Assembly: GCF_001813675.1 (NCBI RefSeq)
Contig: NZ_KV813661.1
Coordinates: forward strand, 23,801-87,800
From: Streptococcus sp. HMSC078D09
Lineage (GTDB): Bacteria; Bacillota; Bacilli; Lactobacillales; Streptococcaceae
Reading direction: 5' to 3'
DNA length: 64,000 nucleotides
How positions within the stretch are numbered: position 1 is the first letter of the stretch; each line of letters starts with the position of its first letter. The notes under the pieces are model-generated. The model was not told the origin of the DNA and did not search any database. It was given only the letters and a program-made list of their open reading frames with translations. A program made the position numbers and the translations under genes. Below, piece by piece: positions 7,990-17,073 of the stretch.

Positions 7990-9261
7990 TCACTTTTTCT
8001 TAAATTGATCAATCTTCTCCTTGGTGGCTCCGAGAGCACGCTCGTACTTGCCATTTTCATTAGGAATAAAGTAGGAAGCGTGTTTGAGCTTGTCTGGCAG
8101 GTAGTCCTGATTGACCCAGTTGCCAGGGTAGTTATGGGGATATTTATAGTTTTGTGCATTTCCCAGTTCCTTGCTTCCGGCATAATGACCATCGCGGAGG
8201 TGGCGAGGAATAGGAAGGTTGCCAGAACTTCTAAGATCAGCTAGCGCCTTGTCCATGGCAACGTAGGCTGAGTTAGATTTAGGCGAAAGGGCAAGATCGA
8301 TGACGATGTTGGCGATGAGAATGCGGGCCTCAGGAAAGCCGATGCGCTCAGCTGCTTGAAGGGCTGTTACGGTATGAATCTGCGCATCTGGATTGGCTAG
8401 GCCGATATCCTCATAAGCGATGACAGTCAAGCGACGAGCTAGGCTGGGTAGATCTCCGGCTTCGATCAAACGAGCGGCATAGTGGAGACTAGCATCGACG
8501 TCCGAACCACGGATAGATTTTTGCAGAGCAGAGAGCACGTCGTAGTGGCCGTCTCCATCTTTGTCCATGGTGATGTAGCTGCGCTGGAGGCTATTTTCCA
8601 TGATCTCTAGCGTAATATGGCGGATCCCTTCTGCATTTTCAGAGGTCGACAGCACAGCTAGATCGAGAGAATTAAAGGCAGAGCGAAGATCTCCATTGGT
8701 TGAGGTAGCGATGAAATCCAAAGCATCCTCATCGAGCACGACTGGAAAGTCAAAGCCACGCTCGGGATCATCCAGCGCCGTTTTTAGAGCTTGCTTGACC
8801 TCCTCCGTCGTCAACGGTTCCAGCTCAAAGATTTGTACGCGACTACGAATAGCGGGTGTGACAGAGAAAAAGGGATTTTCAGTCGTTGCACCGATCATGA
8901 TGACCAGACCGCTTTCGAGCAAAGGCAAGAGAAAATCTTGCTTGGTTTTATCGAGGCGATGGATCTCGTCTAAAAGCAGGACCAAGCCGCCAGAAAATTT
9001 GGCCTCCTCTGCGATTTCTTGGAGGCGTTTTTTACTGTCAACTGTTGCATTAAAGGTCCGAAAGGCATACTTAGTGGTTCCTGCGATCGCAGAAGCAATA
9101 CTGGTCTTTCCGATCCCCGGAGGTCCATAGAGAATCATAGAGGACAGACGATTGGCTTCGACCATGCGACGAATGATTTTGCCTTCTCCGACCAGGTGCT
9201 GTTGACCGATGACTTGATCGATCGTTCGTGGTCGCATACGGAGTGCGAGATTGTCGGGCAT
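7990..9261 (-). CDS. rarA: Replication-associated recombination protein A (MgsA/RarA AAA+ ATPase)
   Basis: A 423-aa clamp-loader-like ATPase that acts at stalled replication forks and single-stranded gaps. The N-terminus MPDNLALRMRPRTIDQVIGQ is diagnostic. Walker A is GPPGIGKTS, Walker B LLLDEIHR, sensor GATTENP. The C-terminal part holds the tetramerisation region with YEDIGLANP and the late motif RHLRDGHYAGSKELG. I chose the ATG at 9261 because GAAAGGAGAAGGAA stands before it; an in-frame TTG 11 codons upstream is less likely. The 6S RNA gene follows on the same strand. Confidence 0.95.
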   Translation of the reverse strand: MPDNLALRMRPRTIDQVIGQQHLVGEGKIIRRMVEANRLSSMILYGPPGIGKTSIASAIAGTTKYAFRTFNATVDSKKRLQEIAEEAKFSGGLVLLLDEIHRLDKTKQDFLLPLLESGLVIMIGATTENPFFSVTPAIRSRVQIFELEPLTTEEVKQALKTALDDPERGFDFPVVLDEDALDFIATSTNGDLRSAFNSLDLAVLSTSENAEGIRHITLEIMENSLQRSYITMDKDGDGHYDVLSALQKSIRGSDVDASLHYAARLIEAGDLPSLARRLTVIAYEDIGLANPDAQIHTVTALQAAERIGFPEARILIANIVIDLALSPKSNSAYVAMDKALADLRSSGNLPIPRHLRDGHYAGSKELGNAQNYKYPHNYPGNWVNQDYLPDKLKHASYFIPNENGKYERALGATKEKIDQFKKK

Positions 9262-9375
9262 TTCCTTCTCCTTTCTAGCTTTGTCTCCTTTCAAAGAGAC
9301 GGTTTTTATGGTAAGATTGTAGTAACTATTGTATCATATTCCGCTCTAAGAGTGGGAAATTAGAAAGAGGACGCT

Positions 9376-9846
9376 ATGTCTAAATACGGATTTTTGGATG
9401 TTTTAGAAGAGGAGATGGACAAGGTTTTTCCTTTTGATTTTGAGATCAATTGGGATAAGAAAAACCATGCGGTAGAAGTGGCTTTTCTCTTGGAAGCGCA
9501 AAACACAGGCGGGATTGCACTGGTTGATGAAGCTGGCGAAGAATCTGACGAGGATATCTTCTTTGAAGAAGCCGTGCTCTTCTACAATCCAGCCAAGTCT
9601 CATGTGGAGGAAGATGCCTATTTAACAGCGATTCCTTATGAGCCTAAAAAAGGCTTGTCTCGTGAGTTTCTAGCCTATTTTGCGACTTTCCTTAAAGATA
9701 CTGCAGAGGTTGGGCTAGATGCCCTCATGGACTTTTTGGAAGACCCAGAAGCAGAAGAATTCGTCATGGAATGGAACCAAGAAGTCTTTGAAGAAGGAAA
9801 AGTTGGATTGGAAGAAGGAGAATTTTACCCTTACCCGAGGTATTAG
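9376..9846 (+). CDS. DUF3013 family protein
   Basis: A 156-aa, strongly acidic soluble protein, recognised as the DUF3013 family common in streptococci and lactococci (start MSKYGFLDVLEEEMDKVFPFDFEINWD). No catalytic motif or membrane segment is visible; the C-terminus is very rich in Glu. The function is unknown. The ATG at 9376 follows AGAAAGAGG. It is divergent from rarA and 55 bp upstream of another small acidic protein gene. Confidence 0.85.
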   Translation: MSKYGFLDVLEEEMDKVFPFDFEINWDKKNHAVEVAFLLEAQNTGGIALVDEAGEESDEDIFFEEAVLFYNPAKSHVEEDAYLTAIPYEPKKGLSREFLAYFATFLKDTAEVGLDALMDFLEDPEAEEFVMEWNQEVFEEGKVGLEEGEFYPYPRY

Positions 9847-9901
9847 AAAAGATTCTAAGTGGACATTTTTAAATAATGAATTCAAGGAGAAGGGGGAGAC
9901 T

Positions 9902-10444
9902 ATGCTAGAAAAAGTCAAACAGTTTTTCAGGAGAAGGTCAGCTAAAACTGAGCCGTCAGTTGATATTCTTCCCCGCAATCGCTTTGCGGATCTAGATTTC
10001 GAGCGAATATTGAAGTCTGGAACTCGTCGCCTTGTCGATGAGGAGGGGCGCTATGCAGAAGATGGTACAGTCACAGAACTTGAATTTCCTGAAGACTTTG
10101 CGGAATTTGAATTTCTAGTTGGTTTTAATACGGAGGAAGAAGACCAGTTTAAGCAACTATTAGCTCGTTTAAATAGTATTGACAATGCTATTCAGTCCTA
10201 TTTGGAAAGTGAGATGCAACAACCCATCCCTCAGTATGCCAAGGATCTCGGCTATACTCAGAAGAGGTGGGAGAAAACTTTTTACTTCCATCCTTGGGTA
10301 TTAAGTTTTGAGGAAAATCCGCCTAATCTTCGCTATGTTGCAGATTATGTAAATGATGAGTTTACGGTTTATTTTGCTAAAAAACATGGTAGATGGCAGG
10401 CGTACTGGGATGCAGAGTGTCAAAAAGTAATCGAAGAAAGCTAG
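9902..10444 (+). CDS. Hypothetical protein
   Basis: A 180-aa protein not assigned to a family. The start ATG at 9902 follows a strong GGAGAAGGGGGAG; the open frame upstream overlaps DUF3013 and is not used. A basic N-terminus (KQFFRRRSAKTE) is followed by an acidic soluble region with the aromatic stretch KTFYFHPWVLSFEENPPNLRYV and a terminal YFAKKHGRWQAYWD, which suggests a compact alpha/beta fold. No signal peptide. It probably shares a transcript with the DUF3013 gene. Confidence 0.65.
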   Translation: MLEKVKQFFRRRSAKTEPSVDILPRNRFADLDFERILKSGTRRLVDEEGRYAEDGTVTELEFPEDFAEFEFLVGFNTEEEDQFKQLLARLNSIDNAIQSYLESEMQQPIPQYAKDLGYTQKRWEKTFYFHPWVLSFEENPPNLRYVADYVNDEFTVYFAKKHGRWQAYWDAECQKVIEES

Positions 10445-10493
10445 CTCGTATTTTCCTAGAGAGTAATTGTTATCATAGAAAAGAGTAAATATC

Positions 10494-10928
10494 ATGGAAT
10501 TATTGAATAAAAAGTTTGATTTCACAGGCTCTAAGATTGCCTTGATTTGTGGGGATAAGGTCTTGACTATCTTACGTGATGACAAGGACGATATCCCTTG
10601 TCCCAACATGTGGGAGTTGCCAGGTGGTGGTCGTGAAGGAAACGAAAGTCCTTTCGAGTGCGCAGCGCGTGAAGTTTATGAGGAACTGGGAATTCATTTA
10701 AATGAAGATTGTTTGCTTTGGGGCAAAATTTATCCTAGCGTAATCTTTGAAGGCAAGCAATCGGTCTTTATGGTTGGTCAGCTAAGACAAGAACAATTTG
10801 ACAATATTACCTTTGGAGATGAAGGACAGGCCTATAAAATGATGCCTATTGAGGAATTTTTGAAGTCTAAACAGGCAGTGCCTCAGCTACAGGGGAGATT
10901 GTGGGATTATTTGGAGGAAAGTTTATGA
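10494..10928 (+). CDS. NUDIX hydrolase
   Basis: A 144-aa Nudix enzyme with a complete box (G-x5-E-x7-REVYEELGI, residues about 43-65), which binds Mg and cleaves nucleoside diphosphate derivatives. The substrate, probably an oxidised or deoxy-NTP or a nucleotide sugar, is not predictable. It overlaps the following acetyltransferase by 4 bp (ATGA), so they are coupled. Confidence 0.9.
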   Translation: MELLNKKFDFTGSKIALICGDKVLTILRDDKDDIPCPNMWELPGGGREGNESPFECAAREVYEELGIHLNEDCLLWGKIYPSVIFEGKQSVFMVGQLRQEQFDNITFGDEGQAYKMMPIEEFLKSKQAVPQLQGRLWDYLEESL

Positions 10929-11398
10929 TAACACTTGTTCGAGCGGGAGCAGAGGATTTGGAGACCATCATTGCGATTCAAAGAGCTAGCTTTAAGTCTG
11001 TCTATGAGAAATACCAAGATGAATATGATCCTTATCTGGAGGACCGTGAAAGAATTAAGTGGAAACTAGTCGAGCGTCCCAATAGCTATTACTACTTTGT
11101 AAAAGAAGATGAAGAAAACATCGGATTTTTACGAGTTCAGACCAATGCCGAGTTAACGAAAGCTTGGTTGGGAACGGCAGCGATTTTGCCTCAGTATCAA
11201 GGAAAAGGGTATGGATCTAAAGGTTTAAGCTTACTGGGAAAAGAATTTCCAACCATCACACAATGGGATTTGTGTACGGTGTTACAGGATGCAGGCATGG
11301 TCGCCTTCTACGAGAAGAATGGCTACCATCAAACCCATATCGAGCCTGAAAAAGAAGGCATGGATATGGTCTACATGAAAAAATTGATAGAGAAATAG
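10925..11398 (+). CDS. GNAT family N-acetyltransferase
   Basis: A 157-aa GCN5-type acetyltransferase. The acetyl-CoA site is AAILPQYQGKGYGSKGL (about residues 91-107, Q/RxxGxG/A). The C-terminus DAGMVAFYEKNGYHQT is the usual last strand and helix. The substrate is unknown. The ATG at 10925 has GGAGGAAAG in front and overlaps the NUDIX stop; the longer frame from 10901 starts inside the NUDIX gene and is not needed. Confidence 0.88.
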   Translation: MITLVRAGAEDLETIIAIQRASFKSVYEKYQDEYDPYLEDRERIKWKLVERPNSYYYFVKEDEENIGFLRVQTNAELTKAWLGTAAILPQYQGKGYGSKGLSLLGKEFPTITQWDLCTVLQDAGMVAFYEKNGYHQTHIEPEKEGMDMVYMKKLIEK

Positions 11399-11405
11399 AA
11401 AGGAT

Positions 11406-11505
11406 GGTTCAGTTAAATTTCTAAACTGAACCCGCCCTAAACACGGTGCCAAAAAGATAAACTTCTCTTAGACACAAACGTCTTCAGAGAGTTTCCGATT
11501 TTGGC
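11406..11505 (+). promoter_or_regulatory. Two structured hairpins in the prmA leader
   Basis: The first, GGTTCAGTT (11406-11414) with AACTGAACC (11424-11432), may be an attenuated terminator without a T-run. The second is a long nested hairpin: GCCAAAA 11448-11454 with TTTTGGC 11499-11505, enclosing AAAC-CTCT with AGAG-AGTTT and GAC with GTC. It ends about 28 nt before the prmA ATG. It could be a repeat element, a terminator or a regulatory leader. Confidence 0.45.
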
Positions 11506-11532
11506 TTTGTGTTTTACGGGCTTGGTATCTTA

Positions 11533-12486
11533 ATGATGGAAACATGGCAAGAGTTAAAAGTTACAGTGAAACGTGAGGGAGAGGAGTTGGTCTCTAACCT
11601 CTTGATTGAACTAGGTGCCCAGGGTGTTGCAATCGAAGACAGCATGGACTATGTGGGCAATGTGGATCGTTTTGGTGAGATTTTCCCAGAGGTAGAGCAG
11701 CAAGAAGAGATCGTGGTAACCGCCTATTATCCGGAAACGGTTGATGTAGCAGCGGTTGAAGCGGACTTGCAGTATCGTCTGGCAGAATTGACAGATTTTT
11801 TGGATCTAGGAGAGGTCAAGATGGGGACGACTGCCTTGGCTGAGGAAGACTGGGCAGACAACTGGAAGAAATACTATGAACCAGCTCGTATCACTCATGA
11901 CTTGACCATCGTGCCGTCATGGACAGACTATGAGTCGACAGCGGGAGAAAAGATTATCAAGCTGGATCCTGGTATGGCCTTCGGAACAGGAACCCACCCG
12001 ACAACCAAGATGAGCCTCTTTGCCTTAGAGCAGGTTCTCCGTGGTGGCGAAACGGTGCTAGATGTAGGAACTGGTTCAGGTGTCCTTTCCATTGCTAGCT
12101 CCCTTCTTGGTGCCAAGGAAATCTTTGCCTATGATTTGGATGACGTAGCGGTTCGCGTCGCTCAGGAAAATATTGAACTCAACCCAGGCATGGAAAACAT
12201 CCATGTAGCCCCAGGCGATTTGCTGAAAGGCGTGGAGATTGAGGCAGATGTCATCGTGGCCAACATCCTGGCGGATATCCTTATCCATCTGACAGATGAT
12301 GCTTATCGCTTGGTCAAGGATGAAGGTTATCTCATCATGAGTGGCATTATCAAGGACAAGTGGGACATGGTGCGCGAGTCGGCTGAGTCAGCAGGATTCT
12401 TCCTTGAAACCCACATGATCCAAGGGGAATGGAATGCCTGCGTCTTCAAGAAGACCAAGGATGTCTCCGGTGTGATTGGAGGCTAG
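11533..12486 (+). CDS. prmA: Ribosomal protein L11 methyltransferase
   Basis: A 317-aa SAM-dependent methyltransferase that trimethylates L11. The N-terminal substrate domain begins [11 protein letters not shown]. The catalytic domain has motif [15 protein letters not shown], a second acidic motif (AYDLDDVAV) and NILADIL. The start ATG-ATG at 11533/11536 has only a weak ribosome binding site, which is odd for the gene. It is followed 1 nt later by rsmE in the usual prmA-rsmE pair. Confidence 0.95.
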   Translation: MMETWQELKVTVKREGEELVSNLLIELGAQGVAIEDSMDYVGNVDRFGEIFPEVEQQEEIVVTAYYPETVDVAAVEADLQYRLAELTDFLDLGEVKMGTTALAEEDWADNWKKYYEPARITHDLTIVPSWTDYESTAGEKIIKLDPGMAFGTGTHPTTKMSLFALEQVLRGGETVLDVGTGSGVLSIASSLLGAKEIFAYDLDDVAVRVAQENIELNPGMENIHVAPGDLLKGVEIEADVIVANILADILIHLTDDAYRLVKDEGYLIMSGIIKDKWDMVRESAESAGFFLETHMIQGEWNACVFKKTKDVSGVIGG

Positions 12487-12487
12487 C

Positions 12488-13231
12488 ATGCAGCAGTATT
12501 TTGTAAAAGGTTTGGCTAGCTCACCTGTCACCATCGAGGACAAGGAAACCAGCAAGCACATGTTTCAGGTCATGCGCTTGAAAGAAGACGATGAGGTGAC
12601 TTTAGTCTTTGATGATGGGATTAAGCGCTTGGCGCGCGTGGTCAATGTGGAGTCCCGTCAATTGGAGCTGATTGAAGAATTAGCTGACAATGTGGAACTG
12701 CCAGTTCAAGTGACCATTGCATCAGGCTTTCCCAAGGGAGATAAGCTGGAGTTCATCACTCAAAAAGTAACAGAACTCGGTGCCAGCCAAATCTGGGCCT
12801 TCCCTGCAGACTGGTCCGTTGCCAAGTGGGACGGCAAGAAGTTGGGTAAAAAGGTCGAAAAGTTAGAAAAAATTGCCCTTGGAGCAGCCGAGCAAAGCAA
12901 GCGGAATTTGGTCCCAAGCATTACCCTTTTTGAGAAAAAGTCTGACTTTCTAGCACAACTTGACCAGTTTGACCGGATCGTGGTGGCCTATGAAGAGTCG
13001 GCCAAAGAAGGAGAGGCAGCCGCTCTGATTCAGTCGCTGACCGGATTGGAAACTGGAGCTAAACTGCTCTTTATCTTTGGGCCAGAGGGAGGCCTCTCCC
13101 CTGCAGAAATTGAAAGTTTTACAGTTAAAGGAGCCATTCTTGCAGGACTTGGTCCTCGCATCCTGCGAGCAGAAACAGCGCCACTCTATGCCCTCAGCGC
13201 CGTGAGTGTTGTCACAGAATTAATGAACTAA
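12488..13231 (+). CDS. rsmE: 16S rRNA (uracil1498-N3)-methyltransferase
   Basis: A 247-aa SPOUT-class methyltransferase. The N-terminal PUA-like region is MQQYFVKGLASSPVTIEDKETSKHMFQVMRL; the trefoil knot is formed by LFIFGPEGGLSPAEIESF and LGPRILRAETAPLYAL near the C-terminus, where SAM binds. It modifies U1498 in the decoding centre of the small subunit. The ATG at 12488 has GGAGG just upstream, overlapping the prmA stop region. Confidence 0.95.
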   Translation: MQQYFVKGLASSPVTIEDKETSKHMFQVMRLKEDDEVTLVFDDGIKRLARVVNVESRQLELIEELADNVELPVQVTIASGFPKGDKLEFITQKVTELGASQIWAFPADWSVAKWDGKKLGKKVEKLEKIALGAAEQSKRNLVPSITLFEKKSDFLAQLDQFDRIVVAYEESAKEGEAAALIQSLTGLETGAKLLFIFGPEGGLSPAEIESFTVKGAILAGLGPRILRAETAPLYALSAVSVVTELMN

Positions 13232-13263
13232 CGAAGTGAAGAAATCGCTTCGTTAGTTTTTTT
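13228..13263 (+). terminator. Terminator after rsmE
   Basis: CTAACGAAGTG pairs with CGCTTCGTTAG, followed by seven T. Confidence 0.88.
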
Positions 13264-13404
13264 ACAAAAAACTTTTACGAATGATGAAAGCAAGGTGGAT
13301 CCCAGAATGATCTTCGAGAAGTATCCGTATATTAAAGTAGCTTCATTGGTTCCCATCTGCTTCTAAAAGTGTTAAAATAGTATCCAAGAAACTGGAGAAA
13401 ACGA

Positions 13405-15624
13405 ATGCCGAAAGAAGAGAATTTAACAGGGGACCAAGTCGTTGCCCTTACAAAAAAATATTTATCACCTGAAGATGTTGCTTTTGTACAAAAGGCTTTG
13501 GTCTATGCGGTTGATTGCCATAATGGGCAATTCCGTCAGTCTGGCGAGCCTTATATCGTCCACCCGATTCAAGTGGCAGGAATCCTTGCCAAGCTGAAAC
13601 TGGATGCTGTGACGGTCGCCTGTGGCTTTTTGCATGATGTCGTAGAAGATACGGATGCGACTTTAGATGATTTAGAGCGCGAATTTGGTCATGATGTACG
13701 CGTGATTGTCGATGGGGTGACCAAGCTCGGGAAGGTCAAGTACAAGTCCCATGAAGAGCAGTTGGCGGAAAACCATCGCAAGATGCTTATGGCCATGTCT
13801 CAAGATATCCGTGTCATTTTGGTCAAATTGGCAGACCGCTTGCATAATATGCGTACCCTCAAGCATTTGCGCAAGGATAAGCAAGAGCGCATTTCGCGTG
13901 AGACCATGGAGATCTATGCACCACTAGCCCACCGTCTCGGGATTTCCAGCGTCAAGTGGGAGCTTGAAGATTTGTCTTTCCGTTATTTGAATGAGACAGA
14001 ATTCTACAAGATTTCTCATATGATGAAGGAAAAACGTCGCGAGCGAGAAGAGTTGGTCGAAGAGGTTGTCCACAAGATTGAGACCTATGCTGGAGAACGC
14101 CATCTGCATGGGAAAATTTATGGTCGACCAAAGCATATCTACTCGATCTATCGCAAAATGCAGGATAAGAAGAAACGCTTTGATGAAATCTATGACTTGA
14201 TTGCCATCCGCTGTATCCTGGATACTCCAAGTGATGTTTATGCTATGCTAGGCTACATCCATGAGCTCTGGAAGCCAATGCCGGGGCGTTTTAAGGACTA
14301 TATTGCCAACCGGAAGGCCAATGGCTATCAGTCTATCCATACGACTGTATACGGCCCTAAGGGACCGATTGAATTCCAGATCCGAACCAAGGAAATGCAC
14401 GAGGTTGCCGAATACGGGGTTGCGGCTCACTGGGCCTATAAAAAAGGAATCAAGGGTCAAGTCAACAGCAAGGAATCGGCTATTGGGATGAACTGGATCA
14501 AGGAGATGATGGAACTCCAGGACCAGTCAGGCGATGCTAAAGAATTTGTTGAAAATGTAAAAGAAGACATCTTGGCAGAAGAGATTTACGTCTTCACACC
14601 AGATGGAACCGTGCGCTCGCTTCCGAAAGATTCTGGACCGATCGATTTTGCTTATGAAATCCACACCAAGGTTGGGGAAAAAGCGATTGGTGCCAAGGTC
14701 AACGGCCGGATGGTGCCCCTCAATACCAAACTTCGGACGGGAGACCAGGTGGAGATTATCACCAATGCCAACTCCTTTGGTCCGAGCCGTGACTGGCTGA
14801 CCCTTGTTAAAACTAGCAAGGCGCGTAACAAGATCCGTCAGTTCTTTAAAAATCAAGATAAGGAATTATCGATTAACCGGGGTCGGGACCTCTTGATGGC
14901 CCAATTCCACGAGCATGACTTGGTAGCCAATAAGTTCATGGACAAAAAGCACATGGACAAAGTGCTACAAAAATCAAGTTACAAGACAGAAGAAGCCTTG
15001 TTTGCGGCGATTGGTTTTGGAGAGATTGGGGCTATTACCATCTTTAACCGCTTGACGGAGGATGAACGCCGGGAAGAAGAACGGGCTAAGGCACGCGCAG
15101 AAGCAGAAGAGCTAGTCAAAGGTGGCGAGGTCAAGGTTGAAAATAAAAAAGACACCTTGAAGGTCCGTCACGAAGGTGGCGTGGTCATCCAAGGCGCTTC
15201 TGGGCTCTTGATTCGGATTGCTAAGTGCTGTAACCCAGTTCCAGGCGATGAAATCGTTGGCTACATCACCAAAGGACGCGGTGTTGCGATTCACCGTCAG
15301 GACTGTATGAATCTCCGAGCTCAAGACAACTACGAGCAACGTTTGATTGATGTGGAATGGGAAGATAACAACACGACCAAGGACTACATCGCTCACATCG
15401 ATATTTACGGACTCAACCGTGCCGGACTTCTGAACGATGTACTACAAGTCCTCTCCAATACAGCTAAGATGGTCTCAACCGTCAATGCCCAACCAACCAA
15501 AGACATGAAATTTGCCAATATCCACATTTCCTTTGGAATTCCAAACCTGTCTATGTTGACAACGGTTGTGGATAAGATTAAGAGTGTGCCGGAGGTGTAC
15601 TCTGTTAAGCGTACCAACGGCTAG
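13405..15624 (+). CDS. relA: Bifunctional (p)ppGpp synthetase/hydrolase
   Basis: A 739-aa long RSH protein. The hydrolase HD domain (HDVVEDTD near residue 77, with RLHNMRTL) looks intact. The synthetase follows with GRPKHIYSIYRKM, DLIAIRCI and the substrate loop RKANGYQSIHTTV, then a TGS domain (about 390-450), a zinc-finger region (IAKCCNPVPGDEI...HRQDC) and a C-terminal ACT domain. It makes and degrades the alarmone on the ribosome when uncharged tRNA is present. It is single-gene, with its own leader of 141 bp after the rsmE terminator; dtd follows, as in many streptococci. Confidence 0.97.
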   Translation: MPKEENLTGDQVVALTKKYLSPEDVAFVQKALVYAVDCHNGQFRQSGEPYIVHPIQVAGILAKLKLDAVTVACGFLHDVVEDTDATLDDLEREFGHDVRVIVDGVTKLGKVKYKSHEEQLAENHRKMLMAMSQDIRVILVKLADRLHNMRTLKHLRKDKQERISRETMEIYAPLAHRLGISSVKWELEDLSFRYLNETEFYKISHMMKEKRREREELVEEVVHKIETYAGERHLHGKIYGRPKHIYSIYRKMQDKKKRFDEIYDLIAIRCILDTPSDVYAMLGYIHELWKPMPGRFKDYIANRKANGYQSIHTTVYGPKGPIEFQIRTKEMHEVAEYGVAAHWAYKKGIKGQVNSKESAIGMNWIKEMMELQDQSGDAKEFVENVKEDILAEEIYVFTPDGTVRSLPKDSGPIDFAYEIHTKVGEKAIGAKVNGRMVPLNTKLRTGDQVEIITNANSFGPSRDWLTLVKTSKARNKIRQFFKNQDKELSINRGRDLLMAQFHEHDLVANKFMDKKHMDKVLQKSSYKTEEALFAAIGFGEIGAITIFNRLTEDERREEERAKARAEAEELVKGGEVKVENKKDTLKVRHEGGVVIQGASGLLIRIAKCCNPVPGDEIVGYITKGRGVAIHRQDCMNLRAQDNYEQRLIDVEWEDNNTTKDYIAHIDIYGLNRAGLLNDVLQVLSNTAKMVSTVNAQPTKDMKFANIHISFGIPNLSMLTTVVDKIKSVPEVYSVKRTNG

Positions 15625-15626
15625 TC

Positions 15627-15724
15627 GGCTGCTCAGTTATCTTTTATTGCTTCGTTAGCTCGCCTTGCCGTACTTAAGTACTGTCTTCGTCTCGCTGCCT
15701 CGCACTAAAAGCAACTGAACAGCC
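15627..15724. repeat. Long imperfect palindrome between relA and dtd
   Basis: The ends GGCTG-TCAGTT-TTTTA pair with TAAAA-AACTGA-CAGCC, and the centre is the perfect 12-bp palindrome GTACTTAAGTAC at 15670-15681. The whole can form a ~98-nt cruciform or RNA hairpin. It resembles dispersed streptococcal intergenic repeats. A degenerate second fragment follows around 15740-15775. Confidence 0.7.
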
Positions 15725-15830
15725 TTTACTTTTCAGATAGTGTGCCTGCGTCTCACTGCCTTGTCTGATGTCGATTTTCTTTTAAGGTCAGCAGTGAATG
15801 CTCAATAGATTTATAAAATAGGATAATAAA

Positions 15831-16274
15831 ATGAAATTAGTAATTCAACGGGTCAAGAGTGCCTCGGTTTCCATTGATGGCCAAGTTTACAATGCGATCC
15901 AGCAAGGCTTGCTGCTCTTAGTGGGAGTAGGGCCTGAGGATGACCAGAAGGATTTGGAGTATGCAGTCCGCAAGGTATCGCAGATGCGTATTTTCTCAGA
16001 TGAGGAAGATAAGATGAATCTTTCGGTCAAAGATATCCAAGGGGAAATCTTATCGATCTCTCAATTTACCCTCTTTGCGGATACCAAAAAAGGCAACCGT
16101 CCTGCTTTTACAGGAGCTGCCAAGCCAGATATGGCCAGTCAGTTATATGATGCCTTTAATGATCAATTAGAAAAAGAAGTCCCTGTCAAACGAGGGATCT
16201 TTGGGGCCGATATGGCGATTGAATTGATCAATGATGGTCCAGTGACGATTTTGTTAGATACAAAAAATCCATAA
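15831..16274 (+). CDS. dtd: D-aminoacyl-tRNA deacylase
   Basis: A 147-aa enzyme of full length that removes D-amino acids from tRNA. Diagnostic segments are MKLVIQRV at the start, [20 protein letters not shown] in the middle and [12 protein letters not shown] at the end; the Gly-Pro motif forms the chiral proofreading pocket. It is a homodimer in the cytoplasm, downstream of relA as in many firmicutes, and ends at a bidirectional terminator shared with the regulator on the other strand. Confidence 0.95.
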   Translation: MKLVIQRVKSASVSIDGQVYNAIQQGLLLLVGVGPEDDQKDLEYAVRKVSQMRIFSDEEDKMNLSVKDIQGEILSISQFTLFADTKKGNRPAFTGAAKPDMASQLYDAFNDQLEKEVPVKRGIFGADMAIELINDGPVTILLDTKNP

Positions 16275-16284
16275 GTAAGAAAAC

Positions 16285-16312
16285 ATGCAGTCGGTTTAGA
16301 CTGCATATTTTT
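16285..16312. terminator. Bidirectional terminator between dtd and fimR
   Basis: ATGCAGTC pairs with GACTGCAT around a 6-nt loop, with ATTTTT on the right. It lies inside the end of the minus gene. Confidence 0.65.
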
Positions 16313-16949
16313 CGATATAGAGTTGTTGGGCGATCACTTGGTTGATAGAAATTTCTTGTCCTTGGATGACTAAGTGATAGAGGCCTGTGTAGTCATCATA
16401 TCGTTGAAACTCGATAGTATCCCCAATCTGGAGATGGATCTGGTCTAAGAATTTTAACAATTCATAGGTGTCATAGACTCTTTGCAGAATATACAGACTA
16501 GGTTGGGTCGTTTCACTGAGACGGTCTTGGTAGGCTTCGACAAGCCTTTCGCCTTTCTTTGGAATTGTCCCACCATGAGGGCAGGTCTTAGGATTTCCAA
16601 GCATGTGATCCAGCCGGTCGATGAAATGTTCAGAAACGGTATGCTCGAGAACTTCTGCCTCTTCATGGACTTCTTCAGTTGTGTAGCCAAGATTTTTCAG
16701 CAGAAATACTTCGATCAAGCGGTGCTTGCGGTAGAGATCAGAGACCAATTGCGAGCCCAGATCCGTTAGTAGATAGCCATGGGTCTTATCTTTCACCAAG
16801 AGGCCCTCAGAGATCATGCGCTTAATCATCTCGGTCACAGCGGGTGGAGAGACCTGCATGCGACTAGCGATTTCCTTATTACTGATTTTTTCTACTTCTG
16901 TGCCAATTTCATAAATGCACTTGAGGTAATCTTCTTTGTTTGGTGTCAT
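16296..16949 (-). CDS. fimR: DtxR-family manganese-dependent repressor
   Basis: A 217-aa metalloregulator of the ScaR/SloR/FimR/MtsR group. Residues 1-70 are a winged helix (NKEIASRMQVSPPAVTEMIKRMISEGLL). The dimer and metal domain contains EEAEVLEHTVSEHFIDRLD and a Cys-Pro-His-Gly segment, followed by a C-terminal FeoA/SH3-like domain (about 150-217). Mn-loaded protein represses Mn uptake genes. Two matching operators sit before fimC at 21252-21321, 4.3 kb away, which makes this the likely regulator of the fim operon. The ATG at 16949 has AGAGGAAAGC upstream. Confidence 0.9.
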   Translation of the reverse strand: MTPNKEDYLKCIYEIGTEVEKISNKEIASRMQVSPPAVTEMIKRMISEGLLVKDKTHGYLLTDLGSQLVSDLYRKHRLIEVFLLKNLGYTTEEVHEEAEVLEHTVSEHFIDRLDHMLGNPKTCPHGGTIPKKGERLVEAYQDRLSETTQPSLYILQRVYDTYELLKFLDQIHLQIGDTIEFQRYDDYTGLYHLVIQGQEISINQVIAQQLYIEKYAV

Positions 16950-17073
16950 GCTTTCCTCTTTTCTTCGCTCACTTCTAGTATATCAAAAAAATCCTCAAAA
17001 ACGCTAGTGGAGTAATGAGAATTGTCTCAAGCTCCAAAAGATGGTAGTATAGTAGCATAGAAAGGACGTCATC

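Noticed and set aside
7927-8244. 105-aa frame on the plus strand
   Set aside because: It lies antisense to the 3' end of rarA and over the 6S promoter; rarA is clearly coding.
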